Below are positions 52,889 to 62,664 of a stretch of 64,000 bases of DNA, one piece after another. A program made the translations under genes and the position numbers. The stretch's first letter is position 1, and the number at the start of each line of letters is the position of its first letter. The notes under the pieces are model-generated. The model saw only the letters and a list, made by a program, of their open reading frames with translations. It had not been told where the DNA came from and did no database searches. The stretch spans positions 3,553,759 to 3,617,758 of the forward strand of contig NZ_KB889965.1 in the NCBI RefSeq assembly GCF_000372865.1, in the 5' to 3' direction. This DNA comes from Methylosarcina fibrata AML-C10. GTDB lineage: Bacteria; Pseudomonadota; Gammaproteobacteria; Methylococcales; Methylomonadaceae.

Positions 52889-54424
52889 CTAATCCTCCGG
52901 CCTCGCCGTTTTGAAGCGGGCGGAAGCGGCCAGAAGGCCGATGACGAAAAACGCGGTGCCGACCAGAGTGAAACGCAGGTTCGATGCCTGAATGATCAAG
53001 TCGTCGGTTGCGTAGAGCATGATGATGACGGCGACCGAGCCCCAGGCAAGAAAACGCAAGGCTGCGCCCGTGACGATATGAGCCGGAGTTTCCGACTCGC
53101 TCGCCGGCGTATCCATCCGGTATGCTACAAAGCCGCATATCAGCGCCGGCAGAATGCCCCAGCGCATGTGCTGCAGAAAGCTTTCCAGAAAATCGAATGC
53201 TTCCCTGCGGTAGAAGGTTAATTCAAGAACGAGCACCGATACCGTGGTGCTGACGATGAAGCCTACGATCATCATGGACATGTAAAAGCCGTAGTAGCGG
53301 TCGGATTGCTCCCGCTGGCGCCGAAACACGAGCGTCCTCGAAATAAAAACGACCGCTATCGGCAGGACATACATCAAAATGGCGTAGCCGATCCAGCGCA
53401 GCGTCGTGTAGCTGAAATGCGGCAACGGTTTGTCGGGAAACAGAAAGGCATTGTGCAGCGCCACCGAAATCTCCCGCCCCAGAATGACGCCGGCGGCGGT
53501 GGCGGCGGTGAAGATCATCACGTATTTGTAGGTGTGCTTCAGACGGGCTTCGTGAACGTTGCCCCCGAGCTGTTTCACCGTGGCCCAGATCTCGTTCTCG
53601 CTGGCGCTGCCAAACACGACCAGCGAGGCGAGTAGACGGCAGAGCAAGCCGGTGAGATGGTCCAGTTCCTTGAGCAGGTTGACCGTCTTGGTATAGTGGG
53701 GTTCGGCTTCCTTCCAGACCACCACCTTTTCCGACATCGCGTTATAGGAAATGCAGATCTCCCCCCATTTCAGCGACGGTTCGTTGAAAAAACGGCGAAA
53801 GGACGAGTCGTTGGCGTAGTTTTGTATCTGGTCGAACAGCAGGCAGTTGTGCGCCCATTTGTATTCGACCGTGGCGCTGGATTTTTCGAAATCGCCGGGG
53901 TCGATGCTCGGCACCAGCAAGCGGCCGGCGATTTGCGCTTTCAACCGGTCGTCGACCGCCGACAACCTGGAGGTAATGAGCGCGTTATACACTTCGATCG
54001 CCTTGGTCGGAATGGCGAAAGCGTCGTGAATGCTGTCCCTGAAGATAAGCAAGGGATTGAACTTGCTTTCCCAGGCGATAAAAAAAAGAAACAGTCCGGC
54101 GACAATGAGCGGGATGAGTTTGTTTCCGTCCAGTCCGTGCAGAAGATTCACCCATTCTCCGGTGCGAAGCGTGCTCACGATCAGCGTTACCAGCGGCTCC
54201 AGCGGCAGCCACTGCCAGGTCAGCAGCCAATAAACGATCGCCATGAACGTGCAGTACGAGGCGATCCCGATCCAGTAGGCGCTTTTACGGCTGAAGTATT
54301 GGGGCAGCGTCGGTTCGGCGCCCAGTTGAATCCGGCGTTTTTGAAAGGACCGATAGGCAAGGAAGAAGGCGGCTCCGGTTCCAAGAAATTGCACTGCAAG
54401 GTTGATCAAAAATTCGACAGTCAT
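52889..54424 (-). CDS. unknown multi-span membrane protein, 511 aa
   Basis: I do not recognise the family. About nine membrane helices are seen: one or two at the N-terminus (FLINLAVQFLGTGAAFFLAY), pairs around residues 50-75 and 105-125, and five or six between 300 and 505. A 170-residue soluble region in the middle (about 130-300) holds conserved-looking YNALITSRLSAVDDRLKAQI and NCLLFDQIQNYANDSSFRRF. AAGGAG is 10 nt upstream, and a 3-codon mini frame (ATGGCTCGATGA) overlaps the start. It could be a channel or sensor; nothing nearby decides. Confidence 0.75.
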   Translation of the reverse strand: MTVEFLINLAVQFLGTGAAFFLAYRSFQKRRIQLGAEPTLPQYFSRKSAYWIGIASYCTFMAIVYWLLTWQWLPLEPLVTLIVSTLRTGEWVNLLHGLDGNKLIPLIVAGLFLFFIAWESKFNPLLIFRDSIHDAFAIPTKAIEVYNALITSRLSAVDDRLKAQIAGRLLVPSIDPGDFEKSSATVEYKWAHNCLLFDQIQNYANDSSFRRFFNEPSLKWGEICISYNAMSEKVVVWKEAEPHYTKTVNLLKELDHLTGLLCRLLASLVVFGSASENEIWATVKQLGGNVHEARLKHTYKYVMIFTAATAAGVILGREISVALHNAFLFPDKPLPHFSYTTLRWIGYAILMYVLPIAVVFISRTLVFRRQREQSDRYYGFYMSMMIVGFIVSTTVSVLVLELTFYRREAFDFLESFLQHMRWGILPALICGFVAYRMDTPASESETPAHIVTGAALRFLAWGSVAVIIMLYATDDLIIQASNLRFTLVGTAFFVIGLLAASARFKTARPED

Positions 54425-54876
54425 CGAGCCATTGCTCCTTCATAGTTTGATATAGGATTTCGAATTTAAAAAATCGGGTCCCGCCCGATAATAAGCGCAG
54501 TCAGACAATTCCGGCCCGTTGGCGGTGCCCAAGGTCCGGGTCGGTATGGGGCGCGGGATCGAATGGCTATTATATCCGTCCGGCGCGTCCAGGTCTCTTG
54601 CCGGCATGGGTCGGCGGTAAAATCGAACCGGGCCTGCCTATGAGTTTAGAACCTAAAAAGATCGATTGGCAGTCCGTTTGCCGGTTATTCAATGCGCTGT
54701 TTTAATTTTCTCTTTAAATAGACCGGCGAAATCCTGCCGGCGATGCTTGCCGCGCTGTTTGCTTCGGTCGGAGGGGGTATTTTCGGCAATGTGTGATTCC
54801 GGTACTCTGTAAGTTGATGAGGACGCACTTTATAACGGCCGGAGAGTCAACATTAAGATAACGAGAGGTAGAAATC
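54425..54876. other. divergent promoter region
   Basis: 452 bp between the membrane protein gene (minus) and the metal ATPase gene (plus). AGAGG lies 8 nt before the ATPase ATG. No CueR-type dyad is obvious. A 21-codon frame at about 54640 (ends AATGCGCTGTTTTAA) has no ribosome site and is probably chance. Confidence 0.4.
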
Positions 54877-57105
54877 ATGACCAAATCAATTTATACCTGT
54901 TCCATGCATCCCGAAATCCGTCAGGAAAGCCCGGGAAATTGCCCAAAATGCGGGATGACGTTGGAAAGAACGGTGGAGTCGGCCCCGAGCAAGGAATATG
55001 TCTGCCCGATGCATCCCGACATTATCCGCAAGGAGCCCGGATTTTGCCCCAAGTGCGGTATGGTTCTGGAGCTCCGCGAGGCGCCGGGAGAAGCAGAGGA
55101 AAATTCCGAACTCATCGAGATGAACCGCAGGTTTTGGGTCAGTCTGATACTGTCGCTGCCGGTGTTCATGCTGGCGATGAGCCATGATGGAATGCCGGAA
55201 TTTTCCGCCCGTTTATTGTCGCCGCGCCAAATGCAATGGGTTGAATTCGTGTTATCCACTCCGGTTGTGTGGTGGGGCGGCTGGCCTTTCTTTCAGCGCG
55301 GCTGGACGTCTCTCGTAACCCTCCGCCTGAACATGTTTACCTTGATTGCCCTGGGCATCGGTGTTGCCTGGATTTACAGTGTGCTGGCGGCCTTTTGGCC
55401 GCAGATTTTTCCTGCCTCGATGCTCGATCGCAACGGCGTCGTGGCGGTCTACTTTGAAGCGGCAGCCGTGATCACGACCCTGGTTCTTCTCGGCCAGGTT
55501 CTGGAGCTGCGCGCAAGAAGCCGGACCAGCGCAGCCATTAAAATGTTGCTGGGATTGGCGCCCAAAACCGCGCGAATTCATCAGGCTGACGGCAGCGAGA
55601 CGGATATTCCCCTGGAGCAGGTAAAACCCGGCGACGTTTTGCGGGTCCGACCCGGTGAAAAAGTGCCTGTCGACGGCGTCGTGGTCGAAGGTACGAGCTC
55701 GATCGATGAGTCGATGGTAACGGGCGAGCCGATGCCGGTCGAAAAAGTGTCCGGCATGCCCGTCATTGGGGCAACGATTAACGGCACGGGCAGTCTGCTG
55801 ATGCGCGCCGAACGGGTCGGGAGCGAAACCTTGTTGTCCCAAATCGTCCATATGGTCAGCGAGGCTCAGCGCAGCCGTGCGCCCATTCAAAAATTGGCCG
55901 ATGCGGTCTCCGGTTACTTTGTTCCCGCGGTGGTACTCACCGCCATCATTGCGTTTGCGGTGTGGTGGCAATGGGGGCCTGAACCCAGGCTGGCTCATGC
56001 GGTGGTGAATGCGGTAGCCGTATTGATCATCGCTTGCCCTTGCGCTTTGGGGTTGGCGACCCCGATGTCGATCATGGTCGGAACCGGACGCGGCGCGGCC
56101 GCGGGGATCCTGATCAAAAATGCCGAAGCCCTGGAAGTAATGGAAAAAATCGATACGTTGGTGATCGATAAAACGGGCACGTTAACCGAAGGAAAACCCA
56201 GGCTAGTCAGTGTCGAAACGGCTGACGGCTTCGTCAAAGAGGATGTATTGAGGCATGCCGCCAGTCTGGAGCGGGCCAGCGAGCATCCCTTGGCCGCAGC
56301 CATCGTGAAAGGTGCGGAAGAGCTCGGGCTGACGACGATGCCGGTAACGCAATTTCAGTCGCTTACCGGGCGGGGCGTAACCGGGATCGTCGAAGGCCGC
56401 CGCGTGGCCCTGGGCAATGCGCAGTTGATGAACGAATCGGGCATAGCCGCAGACGTATTGGCGGACTCGATAGAAACGCAGCGCCGGCAAGGGCAAACGG
56501 TGATGATCGTAGCCTTCGACGGCCGGGTAGTCGGACTGCTCGGCGTGGCCGATCCCATCAAAAAAACGACCTTTGAGGCGCTGGCCGAATTGCATAAAGA
56601 AAAGATTCAGGTGGTCATGTTGACCGGCGACAATCGCACGACGGCCGGGTTTGTCGCACAAAGCCTCGGAATCGACCAGGTTTATGCCGAAGTTTTGCCG
56701 GAGCAAAAGTCCGAAGTCGTAAAAAAGTTACAGGCTGAGAAGAAAACGGTCGCCATGGCGGGCGACGGCATTAACGATGCGCCTGCGTTGGCTGCCGCTC
56801 ACGTCGGCATCGCCATGGGTACCGGCACCGACATTGCCATGGAAAGCGCCGGCATTACCTTGGTGAAAGGGGACTTGACGGGCATCGTGAAAGCCCGTCA
56901 TTTAAGCCGGGCGACCTTGAGCAATATCCGTCAGAACCTGTTTTTTGCGTTTATCTATAATGTTTTGGGAATTCCTGTTGTCGCCGGGGTGCTGTATCCG
57001 TTCTTTGGCATTCTGTTGTCCCCGATGATTGCCGCGGCAGCGATGAGTTTGAGCTCGGTTTCGGTCATTGCCAATGCGCTGCGATTGAGGCGGGTATCAT
57101 TATAA
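54877..57105 (+). CDS. copper/silver-type P1B ATPase
   Basis: 742 residues. Two Cys/Met/His metal-binding modules begin the protein ([20 protein letters not shown] at about 8-27; [20 protein letters not shown] at about 43-62), replacing the usual HMA domain. Eight membrane helices follow, with the CPC translocation motif [13 protein letters not shown] near 384, the phosphorylation motif [11 protein letters not shown] near 429, SEHPLA in the nucleotide domain and GDGINDAP near 628. The TGE loop is [11 protein letters not shown]. It exports Cu(I) or Ag(I) from the cytoplasm. Family traits point to a SilP/CopA-like exporter; no regulator gene is adjacent. Confidence 0.92.
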   Translation: MTKSIYTCSMHPEIRQESPGNCPKCGMTLERTVESAPSKEYVCPMHPDIIRKEPGFCPKCGMVLELREAPGEAEENSELIEMNRRFWVSLILSLPVFMLAMSHDGMPEFSARLLSPRQMQWVEFVLSTPVVWWGGWPFFQRGWTSLVTLRLNMFTLIALGIGVAWIYSVLAAFWPQIFPASMLDRNGVVAVYFEAAAVITTLVLLGQVLELRARSRTSAAIKMLLGLAPKTARIHQADGSETDIPLEQVKPGDVLRVRPGEKVPVDGVVVEGTSSIDESMVTGEPMPVEKVSGMPVIGATINGTGSLLMRAERVGSETLLSQIVHMVSEAQRSRAPIQKLADAVSGYFVPAVVLTAIIAFAVWWQWGPEPRLAHAVVNAVAVLIIACPCALGLATPMSIMVGTGRGAAAGILIKNAEALEVMEKIDTLVIDKTGTLTEGKPRLVSVETADGFVKEDVLRHAASLERASEHPLAAAIVKGAEELGLTTMPVTQFQSLTGRGVTGIVEGRRVALGNAQLMNESGIAADVLADSIETQRRQGQTVMIVAFDGRVVGLLGVADPIKKTTFEALAELHKEKIQVVMLTGDNRTTAGFVAQSLGIDQVYAEVLPEQKSEVVKKLQAEKKTVAMAGDGINDAPALAAAHVGIAMGTGTDIAMESAGITLVKGDLTGIVKARHLSRATLSNIRQNLFFAFIYNVLGIPVVAGVLYPFFGILLSPMIAAAAMSLSSVSVIANALRLRRVSL

Positions 57106-57119
57106 AATGGGAGTCAAGT

Positions 57120-57938
57120 TCACGGTTTGTCAATCACGGCATAAATCACGTTGGCTTCAATAGCGTTAACCGACTCGGCCTCGAGCCGGGATAGATTCGA
57201 TTCCTTGACGCGTTGCAATTGATCAGGCTCTAATTGATCCAGAGTGCCCCGATAACCGCTGCCCATCGCCAGCGTCCACCAGTCTTCAGGGGTGGATAAG
57301 AGGTGAACGGCCTGTTCGTAGGTGATATCTGCCCAGGACAAACCCGCTCCTGCCAGCATGGCGCCGAGTTCTTCCGGATTGGAAATGCGATCCCAGGGAT
57401 TGAAGCCTTGGTATAATTCGGGACGTTCGGCTCGAACCGCTTGCCAGAAGTGGCTACTGGCCGGCTCGAACAGATTCTCTCCCCAGGTGGTAATGGCCAG
57501 GCGTCCTCCGGGCCGAACATTCCGCCATAATTCCCTGACCGCCGCTTCCATGTCGGGCACGAAGAAGATGCCGAAAACGCAGACGACCGCATCGAAAGCG
57601 GCATCGGGATAACCCAGAGAGAGCATGTCGCCCGCCCGGAATTCCAGGTTCCTTATATTTTTCGCTTCGGCTTTGGATTTTGCCTCGGCCAGCAACTTAT
57701 CCGCCAGATCGACGGCAACCACTTTTCCTTGAGGTCCCACCTTGATCGCCGCCGGCAAGGCCGAGGCTCCCGTCCCGGAGCATACGTCCAGCACATGTTC
57801 TCCGGGAACAAGATTCAACCGCGCCACCGTACTGCTGCCGAAGCGGTTCCAGAAGGAATTGGCCGGATGGTCGAACAAATCGGCCGCCGCGTTGTAAGCA
57901 TGAGTCGTTTGGGTCTTGGCTTCTTCGAAGGTATTCAT
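57120..57938 (-). CDS. class I SAM-dependent methyltransferase
   Basis: 272 residues from the Met at 57938 (17 residues longer if read from 57989). Motif I is VLDVCSGTGASALPAA, followed by VVAVDLADKLL (acidic loop), EFRAGDMLSLGYPDAAFDAV and PGGRLAITTW. This is the UbiE-like small-molecule family. Substrate unknown. It is convergent with the metal ATPase gene, 15 bp apart, with no terminator between them. Confidence 0.85.
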   Translation of the reverse strand: MNTFEEAKTQTTHAYNAAADLFDHPANSFWNRFGSSTVARLNLVPGEHVLDVCSGTGASALPAAIKVGPQGKVVAVDLADKLLAEAKSKAEAKNIRNLEFRAGDMLSLGYPDAAFDAVVCVFGIFFVPDMEAAVRELWRNVRPGGRLAITTWGENLFEPASSHFWQAVRAERPELYQGFNPWDRISNPEELGAMLAGAGLSWADITYEQAVHLLSTPEDWWTLAMGSGYRGTLDQLEPDQLQRVKESNLSRLEAESVNAIEANVIYAVIDKP

Positions 57939-58195
57939 TGAAATTCTCTGTCTTGGCAGCTCGATTTTTTTGCTTGTAAAATCTTGCATGTTTCATTATT
58001 TGAATGTCAAGAGCATAATAAAGAGAAAATATTGATCGGAGATTCGGTTATGTATTGTCCGGGTAAGGGATTCGTTCTGGTTAAACCGGATGTATGGCAT
58101 GGTCTGAAATCGATTGGAGTACTGATCGCAAGATGATGCCATAGAGCCTTTTAATGCTGAAAAACTGATAACCACAACCCTGTGAGGAGACTGCA

Positions 58196-58453
58196 ATGAT
58201 GATCGTTCGTACAACAGTCCTGTTACTTTTAGTATCTTCTGCAACCATACCCTCATACGCTGAGGCACAAGGGCTGGAAGCGGAAATTCAAGCGCTCAAA
58301 ACTTACTGTAAGGCTGACATTGAGAGGCTATGTCCTAATGTGGAGCCGGGCGGCGGTCGGATCAAGGCCTGTTTAAAGGCGCAAATGGATGGAGTAACGG
58401 TGGGTTGCGCTAAGGCTTTAAAGGAATTAAAGGAAATGAAGCAATCCAAATAA
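58196..58453 (+). CDS. small secreted Cys-rich (GLG1-repeat) protein
   Basis: 85 residues with a signal peptide (TTVLLLLVSSATIPSYAEAQ). The mature 60 residues contain four Cys in the pattern of a Cys-rich GLG1/FGFR-type repeat: TYCKADIERLCPNVEPGGGR, then IKACLKAQ and VGCAKALKEL. A strong GAGGAG ribosome site precedes the ATG. Related small proteins are found in the periplasm of many proteobacteria without a known role. A link to metal handling with the ATPase nearby is only possible. Confidence 0.8.
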   Translation: MMIVRTTVLLLLVSSATIPSYAEAQGLEAEIQALKTYCKADIERLCPNVEPGGGRIKACLKAQMDGVTVGCAKALKELKEMKQSK

Positions 58454-58467
58454 CCTGAGTTCGAGGG

Positions 58468-58690
58468 CTAGCCATTAAACCGATTGACGCTGATCAATAA
58501 AAGGGTGGGGTTGTCTTCATCGAGGCCATAAGCGACGATGCCGGCCATCAGGTTAACCAGGAAGTTGGCAACGGAGCGGTGGCGGGCGTGTTCGATTCGG
58601 CCAAGTTTTTCAATGGGCCGAAGACCGTTTCGAGCAATATACGGCGGCGCAGGATGGCTTTCTCGAAACCGGTGCGGGGGCACGGATTTC
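58468..58690 (-). pseudogene. IS982-type transposase, C-terminal remnant
   Basis: The end reads LGRIEHARHRSVANFLVNLM, then AGIVAYGLDEDNPTLLLISV, a typical IS982 C-terminus. A frameshift near 58605 separates it from the preceding AILRRRILLETVFGPLKNLA, which continues the same family upstream. The rest of the gene is absent. Confidence 0.75.
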
Positions 58691-58699
58691 CTATTTTTC

Positions 58700-59000
58700 C
58701 TAAGCGGCGTCGTGAGGTGGATAGCTTGTTCGGCCAAAGCCGAAGAAGCTTTCAAAGGGCTCAAACATCGGCTTTATCCGGAACAATTCACCGGCGGATT
58801 CCCCGAACCGCCCCGTCGAATATCCGCGCCAAAATTTTTCCCGTCCATCGGGCCGAAACCCTGGCGCCGAAGCAAAAACCGCACGCTATTTTCCTGCGCC
58901 AGCTACACCCTTCGGTCACTGAACGCCGGGTTCATCCAATGCCTGCCGCACGGTCCATTTCATTCCGGCAAGCAAATCGCATTAAAAATCTGGGCGGCAT
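58700..59000 (+). pseudogene. IS4-type transposase fragment, degenerate
   Basis: AEEAFKGLKHRLYPEQFTGG at about 58734-58793 matches the conserved Glu region (E-x-FK-LKHRL-LEQFTG) of an IS4-group transposase. What follows is frameshifted and only loosely similar (PRRISAPKFFPSIGPK). No ends can be set. The fragment lies next to the IS982 remnant. Confidence 0.55.
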
Positions 59001-59131
59001 TATTGTTCAAGGTTTGCGACAGCATGGATCACTTGAAATCACGCAGGCGCCGGCTACGATATGATTCTCAGAGTGGTATAGTGGATATGCTCCCCTTTTT
59101 TCCAATGTACCGTCTGACTGAAAATTAAGTT

Positions 59132-59812
59132 TTACGGCTTTTCAACCGTTAAATTGTAAGTGATATTTTGCGACTGGCCTGCAGTGAACTGCAAAGCATG
59201 TTGGCCCTGTTGAAGAGGCGGCAACATGACCCAATAGCCGTCAGAAACTATTGGATAGCCGTTGAGATCGCTGGAATCAGCCCCGAAGACGTTGTCCGTT
59301 GGGAACGTCGCGGTGAAAACAGGCGATTGACTCCTGATTATCGGGGTGCTGCTATTAAATATGATCGGTTGCCCATCTAAAGTGGCAGAAACATTATCAG
59401 TGAGCACTTGAGCCATCGCATTCTCACGATACACTGTTTCGGTATTATTCGGATCGTCCCATAGAGAATTAATCCATACACCGTTGGAAATCGGGAAAAA
59501 GACGTACTTACTTTTGGGAACAGTACAATTCCTGATAATCGGGTCGGCTGCCCCGCCCCAAACCCCCGCTAAAAACCAAACCTGTCCCTTCTGGCCCACG
59601 TTACAATTAGCCCCCGTTTGATCAAGCATCAGATTTGATGCTGTCGTGATTGCCAATGACCATTGCCACCATTTTACTGACCATTCACCTATGGTTTTAC
59701 CTAACACCTTGGGCTTGCCCCCCGCAAAGCTTACCGATGGGGCCGCTATTCCAGCGGTTATCAGGCTGATGTAAAGTGCCCATACCATAACTTTGGATGA
59801 TTTTTTAAACAT
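59132..59812 (-). CDS. unknown secreted protein, 226 aa
   Basis: A signal peptide (VMVWALYISLITAGIAAPSV, cleavage near SFA-GGK) follows the Met at 59812, which has GGGA upstream. The mature part starts VLGKTIGEWSVKWWQWSLAI, a Trp-rich motif, then CNVGQKGQVWFLAGVWGGAA, NCTVPKSKYVFFPISNGVWI and a beta-rich C-terminus (LPPLQQGQHALQFTAGQSQN). Two Cys may form a disulfide. I know no function for this type of protein. Confidence 0.78.
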   Translation of the reverse strand: MFKKSSKVMVWALYISLITAGIAAPSVSFAGGKPKVLGKTIGEWSVKWWQWSLAITTASNLMLDQTGANCNVGQKGQVWFLAGVWGGAADPIIRNCTVPKSKYVFFPISNGVWINSLWDDPNNTETVYRENAMAQVLTDNVSATLDGQPIIFNSSTPIIRSQSPVFTATFPTDNVFGADSSDLNGYPIVSDGYWVMLPPLQQGQHALQFTAGQSQNITYNLTVEKP

Positions 59813-60502
59813 AGCTGTTCCCTTTCTAATAATTATTTGAAAATGCATAATTCGCAATGATCGATAACGCCGCTATTTTTGCGAAAACTTGTTTTGGGCA
59901 TCCCAGCCCTCGGCAATCGCTCCTGCGTTGCTAAGCCACAGGGATGTGGCGAATGCAGAAAACGCACGGAGCGGTTTTCTGCCTATCTCCTGCATAAGCC
60001 ACATGGATGTGGTGGATGCAGAGATTGCACGACTGCATGGATGCAGGAAATAGGAAAACGCAAGGAGCGGTTGTCGAGGAGCAAATCTCTGCCGGGGCAG
60101 TCGTGGATCTCGGCAACCCCCGGCGAGATGACGGCTTAACTTAACGGCATTGGGACAGATTGGAGGACTCGCAGGCAAGCCGAAAGGTAAAGATCTTGGC
60201 CGCATGACTTAGAATCGATTGCCGAGGATATGCCGAAAATCAAAAGATTGTGGTTAGTCAGGCTAAAGAGGGTGATGCTCGGATGGCAAAAGTCTTAATT
60301 GATCGGACATGTCCGTCGCTAAAATCCCAAGCTTTGTCCCTATCCTTGCCGGTTAATGGTTCCCTGGTGGGACAGGGCAGCGAGATTATCAAGACCATCC
60401 TGCCGGACAGATACCGCCGGACACGACAGTCTGTTAATCAAGGTATTGGCGAACGATAAATTGATTGAGCTACGAGAGCTAACTGAAAAATAAACAAGAA
60501 TA
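59813..60502. other. intergenic region with short hairpin repeats
   Basis: Three small palindromes of one type occur between 59933 and 60076: GCCACAGGGATGTGGC, GCCACATGGATGTGG and CTGCATGGATGCAG. Related stretches (AACGCACGGAGCGGTTTTC and AACGCAAGGAGCGGTTGTC) lie after two of them. Short frames across them are not convincing. The end of the region is the chromosomal side of the second attachment site. Confidence 0.5.
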
Positions 60503-60550
60503 TGGTGGGGGGTCAGGGACTCGAACCCTGGACCTATGGATTAAGAGTCC
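60503..60550 (-). other. attachment site: 3' fragment of tRNA-Lys(CTT)
   Basis: On the minus strand the sequence reads GGACTCTTAATCC (anticodon CTT, 60543-60545), then TAGGTC, the T arm CAGGG TTCGAGT CCCTG, acceptor strand ACCCCCC and ACCA ending at 60503. Beyond 60550 the sequence no longer fits a tRNA: only three inner pairs of the anticodon stem are kept. It is the duplicated integration core; the complete tRNA-Lys gene should lie beyond the right end of the window. The integrase at 60718 reads away from it. Confidence 0.87.
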
Positions 60551-60630
60551 TATTATAATATGTTTTATCCAGTTTAACGTCCTTTTACAAACCTATACAA
60601 AACAATACATTAAGCCTATAATTCCCTTAA

Positions 60631-60707
60631 CGGTGCTACGCTGAATTTAGCGAAATTTAACCGAAAGCGTAGCACCGGCGTAGCACCGAGATAAAAACGT
60701 AGCACCG
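60631..60707. repeat. four 10-bp CGTAGCACCG sites before the integrase
   Basis: CGTAGCACCG occurs directly at 60668-60677, 60679-60688 and 60698-60707, and inverted at 60631-60640. All lie between the att core and the integrase start, the last one overlapping the likely ribosome site (GAGG). They are candidate arm sites or an autorepression operator of the integrase. Confidence 0.65.
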
Positions 60708-60717
60708 AGGGCATTAT

Positions 60718-61944
60718 ATGGAAACCCATTTCAGCTTTACCAAACCACTTCTTGAAAATTTGCCGGCGCTGGCGCCTGGCGAACGCGTCATCTATCACGA
60801 CACACACAAAAACGCCGCCGGGCTCCAACTTCGCGCCACCACCACGGCTAAAACTTTCTTTGTGCAAAAGAGAGTAAACGGCGCCCCGCAGCGCGTCACC
60901 CTGGGGCGATTTCCTGACATGACCATAGAGCAAGCCCGCAAACAAGCGGCGGTGGCCGCGGCCAGTATTGCCAATGGTGCGAACCCACGCGCCGAAAAGA
61001 AACGCCGCAAACTCGAATCCAAGACGCTGCGTGAGGTCATGGCCGATTATCTGGAGGCCCGAAAAAATCTCAAGCCCCTTACCAAGGCCGATATTGAAAA
61101 ATCTTTAAATGAAGTGTGTCCGGAATGGATGGACAAACCATTAACCAGAATCACACCGGATGCGGTAAAGAAACGTCATCAAGACCACGGCGAACAACGC
61201 AGCCAAGCCCGCGCTAACCTTGCCATGCGTTATTTGCGGGCGCTGTTCAATTTTGCCGCCGCCGAATATCAGGACGACTCAGGAAAGCCCTTAATCGACA
61301 TTAACCCGGTCAAAAAGCTTTCGCAGATCAAAGCCTGGTATCGCGTGGACAGGCGGCAAACGGTTATTAAATCTCATGAGCTGGGGGCATGGGTTAATGC
61401 CGTCCTGGACTTGCCCGGGCCGGATATCCGCGATTATTTTTTGACCGTGCTGCTCACCGGCATGAGACGGACCGAGGCGCTTGAGTTGATGTGGCGCGAT
61501 GTGGATATGACCGCTCAAACATTCACCGTGCGCGACCCGAAGAACCGGCAGGACCACACCTTGCCGATGTCGGACTATTTACTTGAGCTGTTCGCCCGGC
61601 GAAAAGCGGCGGCGGCTTCCGATTTTGTGTTTGCCGATGCCAAAGGGCGGCGCATATCCAACTTTAGACGCGCTCAGGCGGCAGTCACCAAAGCCACCGG
61701 CATAAGCTTCTGTATTCATGACTTACGGCGCACCTTTGCCACTGTTGCCGAATCGCTGGATATTCCAGCCTATGCACTCAAGCGGCTCCTTAACCATGCC
61801 AACGGCGCGGACGTGACCGCCGGTTACATCGTGGCGAATGTCGAGAGACTACGCGACCCCATGCAAAAAATAACCGACTACGTTTTAAAGGCGGCTGGAG
61901 TGAAAGAGACGGCGGAAGTTATTCCGCTGCGTAAGATGGGTTAA
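60718..61944 (+). CDS. P4-type tyrosine integrase of the right element
   Basis: 408 residues. The N-terminal arm domain of P4-type integrases (about 20-95: NAAGLQLRATTTAKTFFVQK, TIEQARKQAAVAA) is followed by a core-binding domain and a catalytic domain with Arg in GMRRTEALELMWRDV, HxxR in HDLRRTFATVAE, and LLNHANGADVTAGYI with the nucleophilic Tyr. It recombines the element with the tRNA-Lys gene at 60503-60550. GAGG precedes the ATG by about 7 nt and lies in one of the repeated 10-bp sites. Confidence 0.93.
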   Translation: METHFSFTKPLLENLPALAPGERVIYHDTHKNAAGLQLRATTTAKTFFVQKRVNGAPQRVTLGRFPDMTIEQARKQAAVAAASIANGANPRAEKKRRKLESKTLREVMADYLEARKNLKPLTKADIEKSLNEVCPEWMDKPLTRITPDAVKKRHQDHGEQRSQARANLAMRYLRALFNFAAAEYQDDSGKPLIDINPVKKLSQIKAWYRVDRRQTVIKSHELGAWVNAVLDLPGPDIRDYFLTVLLTGMRRTEALELMWRDVDMTAQTFTVRDPKNRQDHTLPMSDYLLELFARRKAAAASDFVFADAKGRRISNFRRAQAAVTKATGISFCIHDLRRTFATVAESLDIPAYALKRLLNHANGADVTAGYIVANVERLRDPMQKITDYVLKAAGVKETAEVIPLRKMG

Positions 61945-61956
61945 GTAGCAAGTGTT

Positions 61957-62652
61957 ATGACAGATAATAAACCAAAGCGTGGCAAATCGCGGAATCGTCA
62001 AAAGCCAATTACAGTTCAAATTTCTCCTGAAAAAACTCTGACAATCGACGAGCTAAGGGAGCTTTGCGCGTTGAATCCGTGGCGGAGCAATTTACAAACA
62101 TTCGACGATGTATTAATGCTTTGTGAAGCGGTGCCTTGGGAATATCGGCGTTTTGCTGGCGAGGCAGTGCCCGATATTTGGGAAATTATTCATCGTTTCG
62201 ACATCGATAATAAGCAGCTATACCGTGTAATGCATGGAGAGTGGGGACATATCCAGTGGGATGGAGGGCCGCCCCGACCAAAATCTGAGCAAAGCGATTT
62301 AGAGAAAAGAGCGGCGGCGGAAGTAACGCAAATAGTCTGCAATTTGGAAAGCTCTAAAAATTTCCTGGAATTTAGAGAATATATAAATGCTAACCCTGTA
62401 AGCGCCGAAGCTGTTATTCATATGCTTTATTTTTATCAAAACCAATGCGCAAGTGAGAAAGATAGATTAGGGAATAGAAAAGAAAAAGATCGGGAAATTG
62501 TTCAAGAATTTTGGGATAAATGGCAAATCGACAAATCCTTATATGAAGGTGTGACTGCGTTTGATAACGCTATGATGGACAAAACCCTTATTAGCCGCAG
62601 CTCAATGTTAGATTGGAGAAAAATATTGGAAAGCGGGAAAAGGCTAGTTTAA
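61957..62652 (+). CDS. unknown protein of the right element, 231 aa
   Basis: It begins with a basic stretch (KPKRGKSRNRQKP) and has no signal peptide or membrane segment. The body is acidic and helical (TIDELRELCALNPWRSNLQT; WEIIHRFDIDNKQLYRVMHG; AVIHMLYFYQNQCASEKDRL). I recognise no domain. It starts 13 bp after the integrase stop and is likely co-transcribed; its lower GC content suggests an origin different from the integrase. Confidence 0.6.
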   Translation: MTDNKPKRGKSRNRQKPITVQISPEKTLTIDELRELCALNPWRSNLQTFDDVLMLCEAVPWEYRRFAGEAVPDIWEIIHRFDIDNKQLYRVMHGEWGHIQWDGGPPRPKSEQSDLEKRAAAEVTQIVCNLESSKNFLEFREYINANPVSAEAVIHMLYFYQNQCASEKDRLGNRKEKDREIVQEFWDKWQIDKSLYEGVTAFDNAMMDKTLISRSSMLDWRKILESGKRLV

Positions 62653-62664
62653 GAAATCCGATAC

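Noticed and set aside
54640..54705. 21-codon plus-strand frame upstream of the metal ATPase
   Set aside because: No ribosome site and no leader-peptide features.
59933..60076. CRISPR-like short repeats
   Set aside because: The units are unequal small hairpins without constant spacing or unique spacers, and no cas gene is near.
60250..60459. 69-aa plus-strand frame
   Set aside because: No ribosome site or motif; probably chance.
60503..60550. a functional tRNA-Lys gene
   Set aside because: Only the part from the anticodon to CCA is present; the upstream sequence is element DNA.
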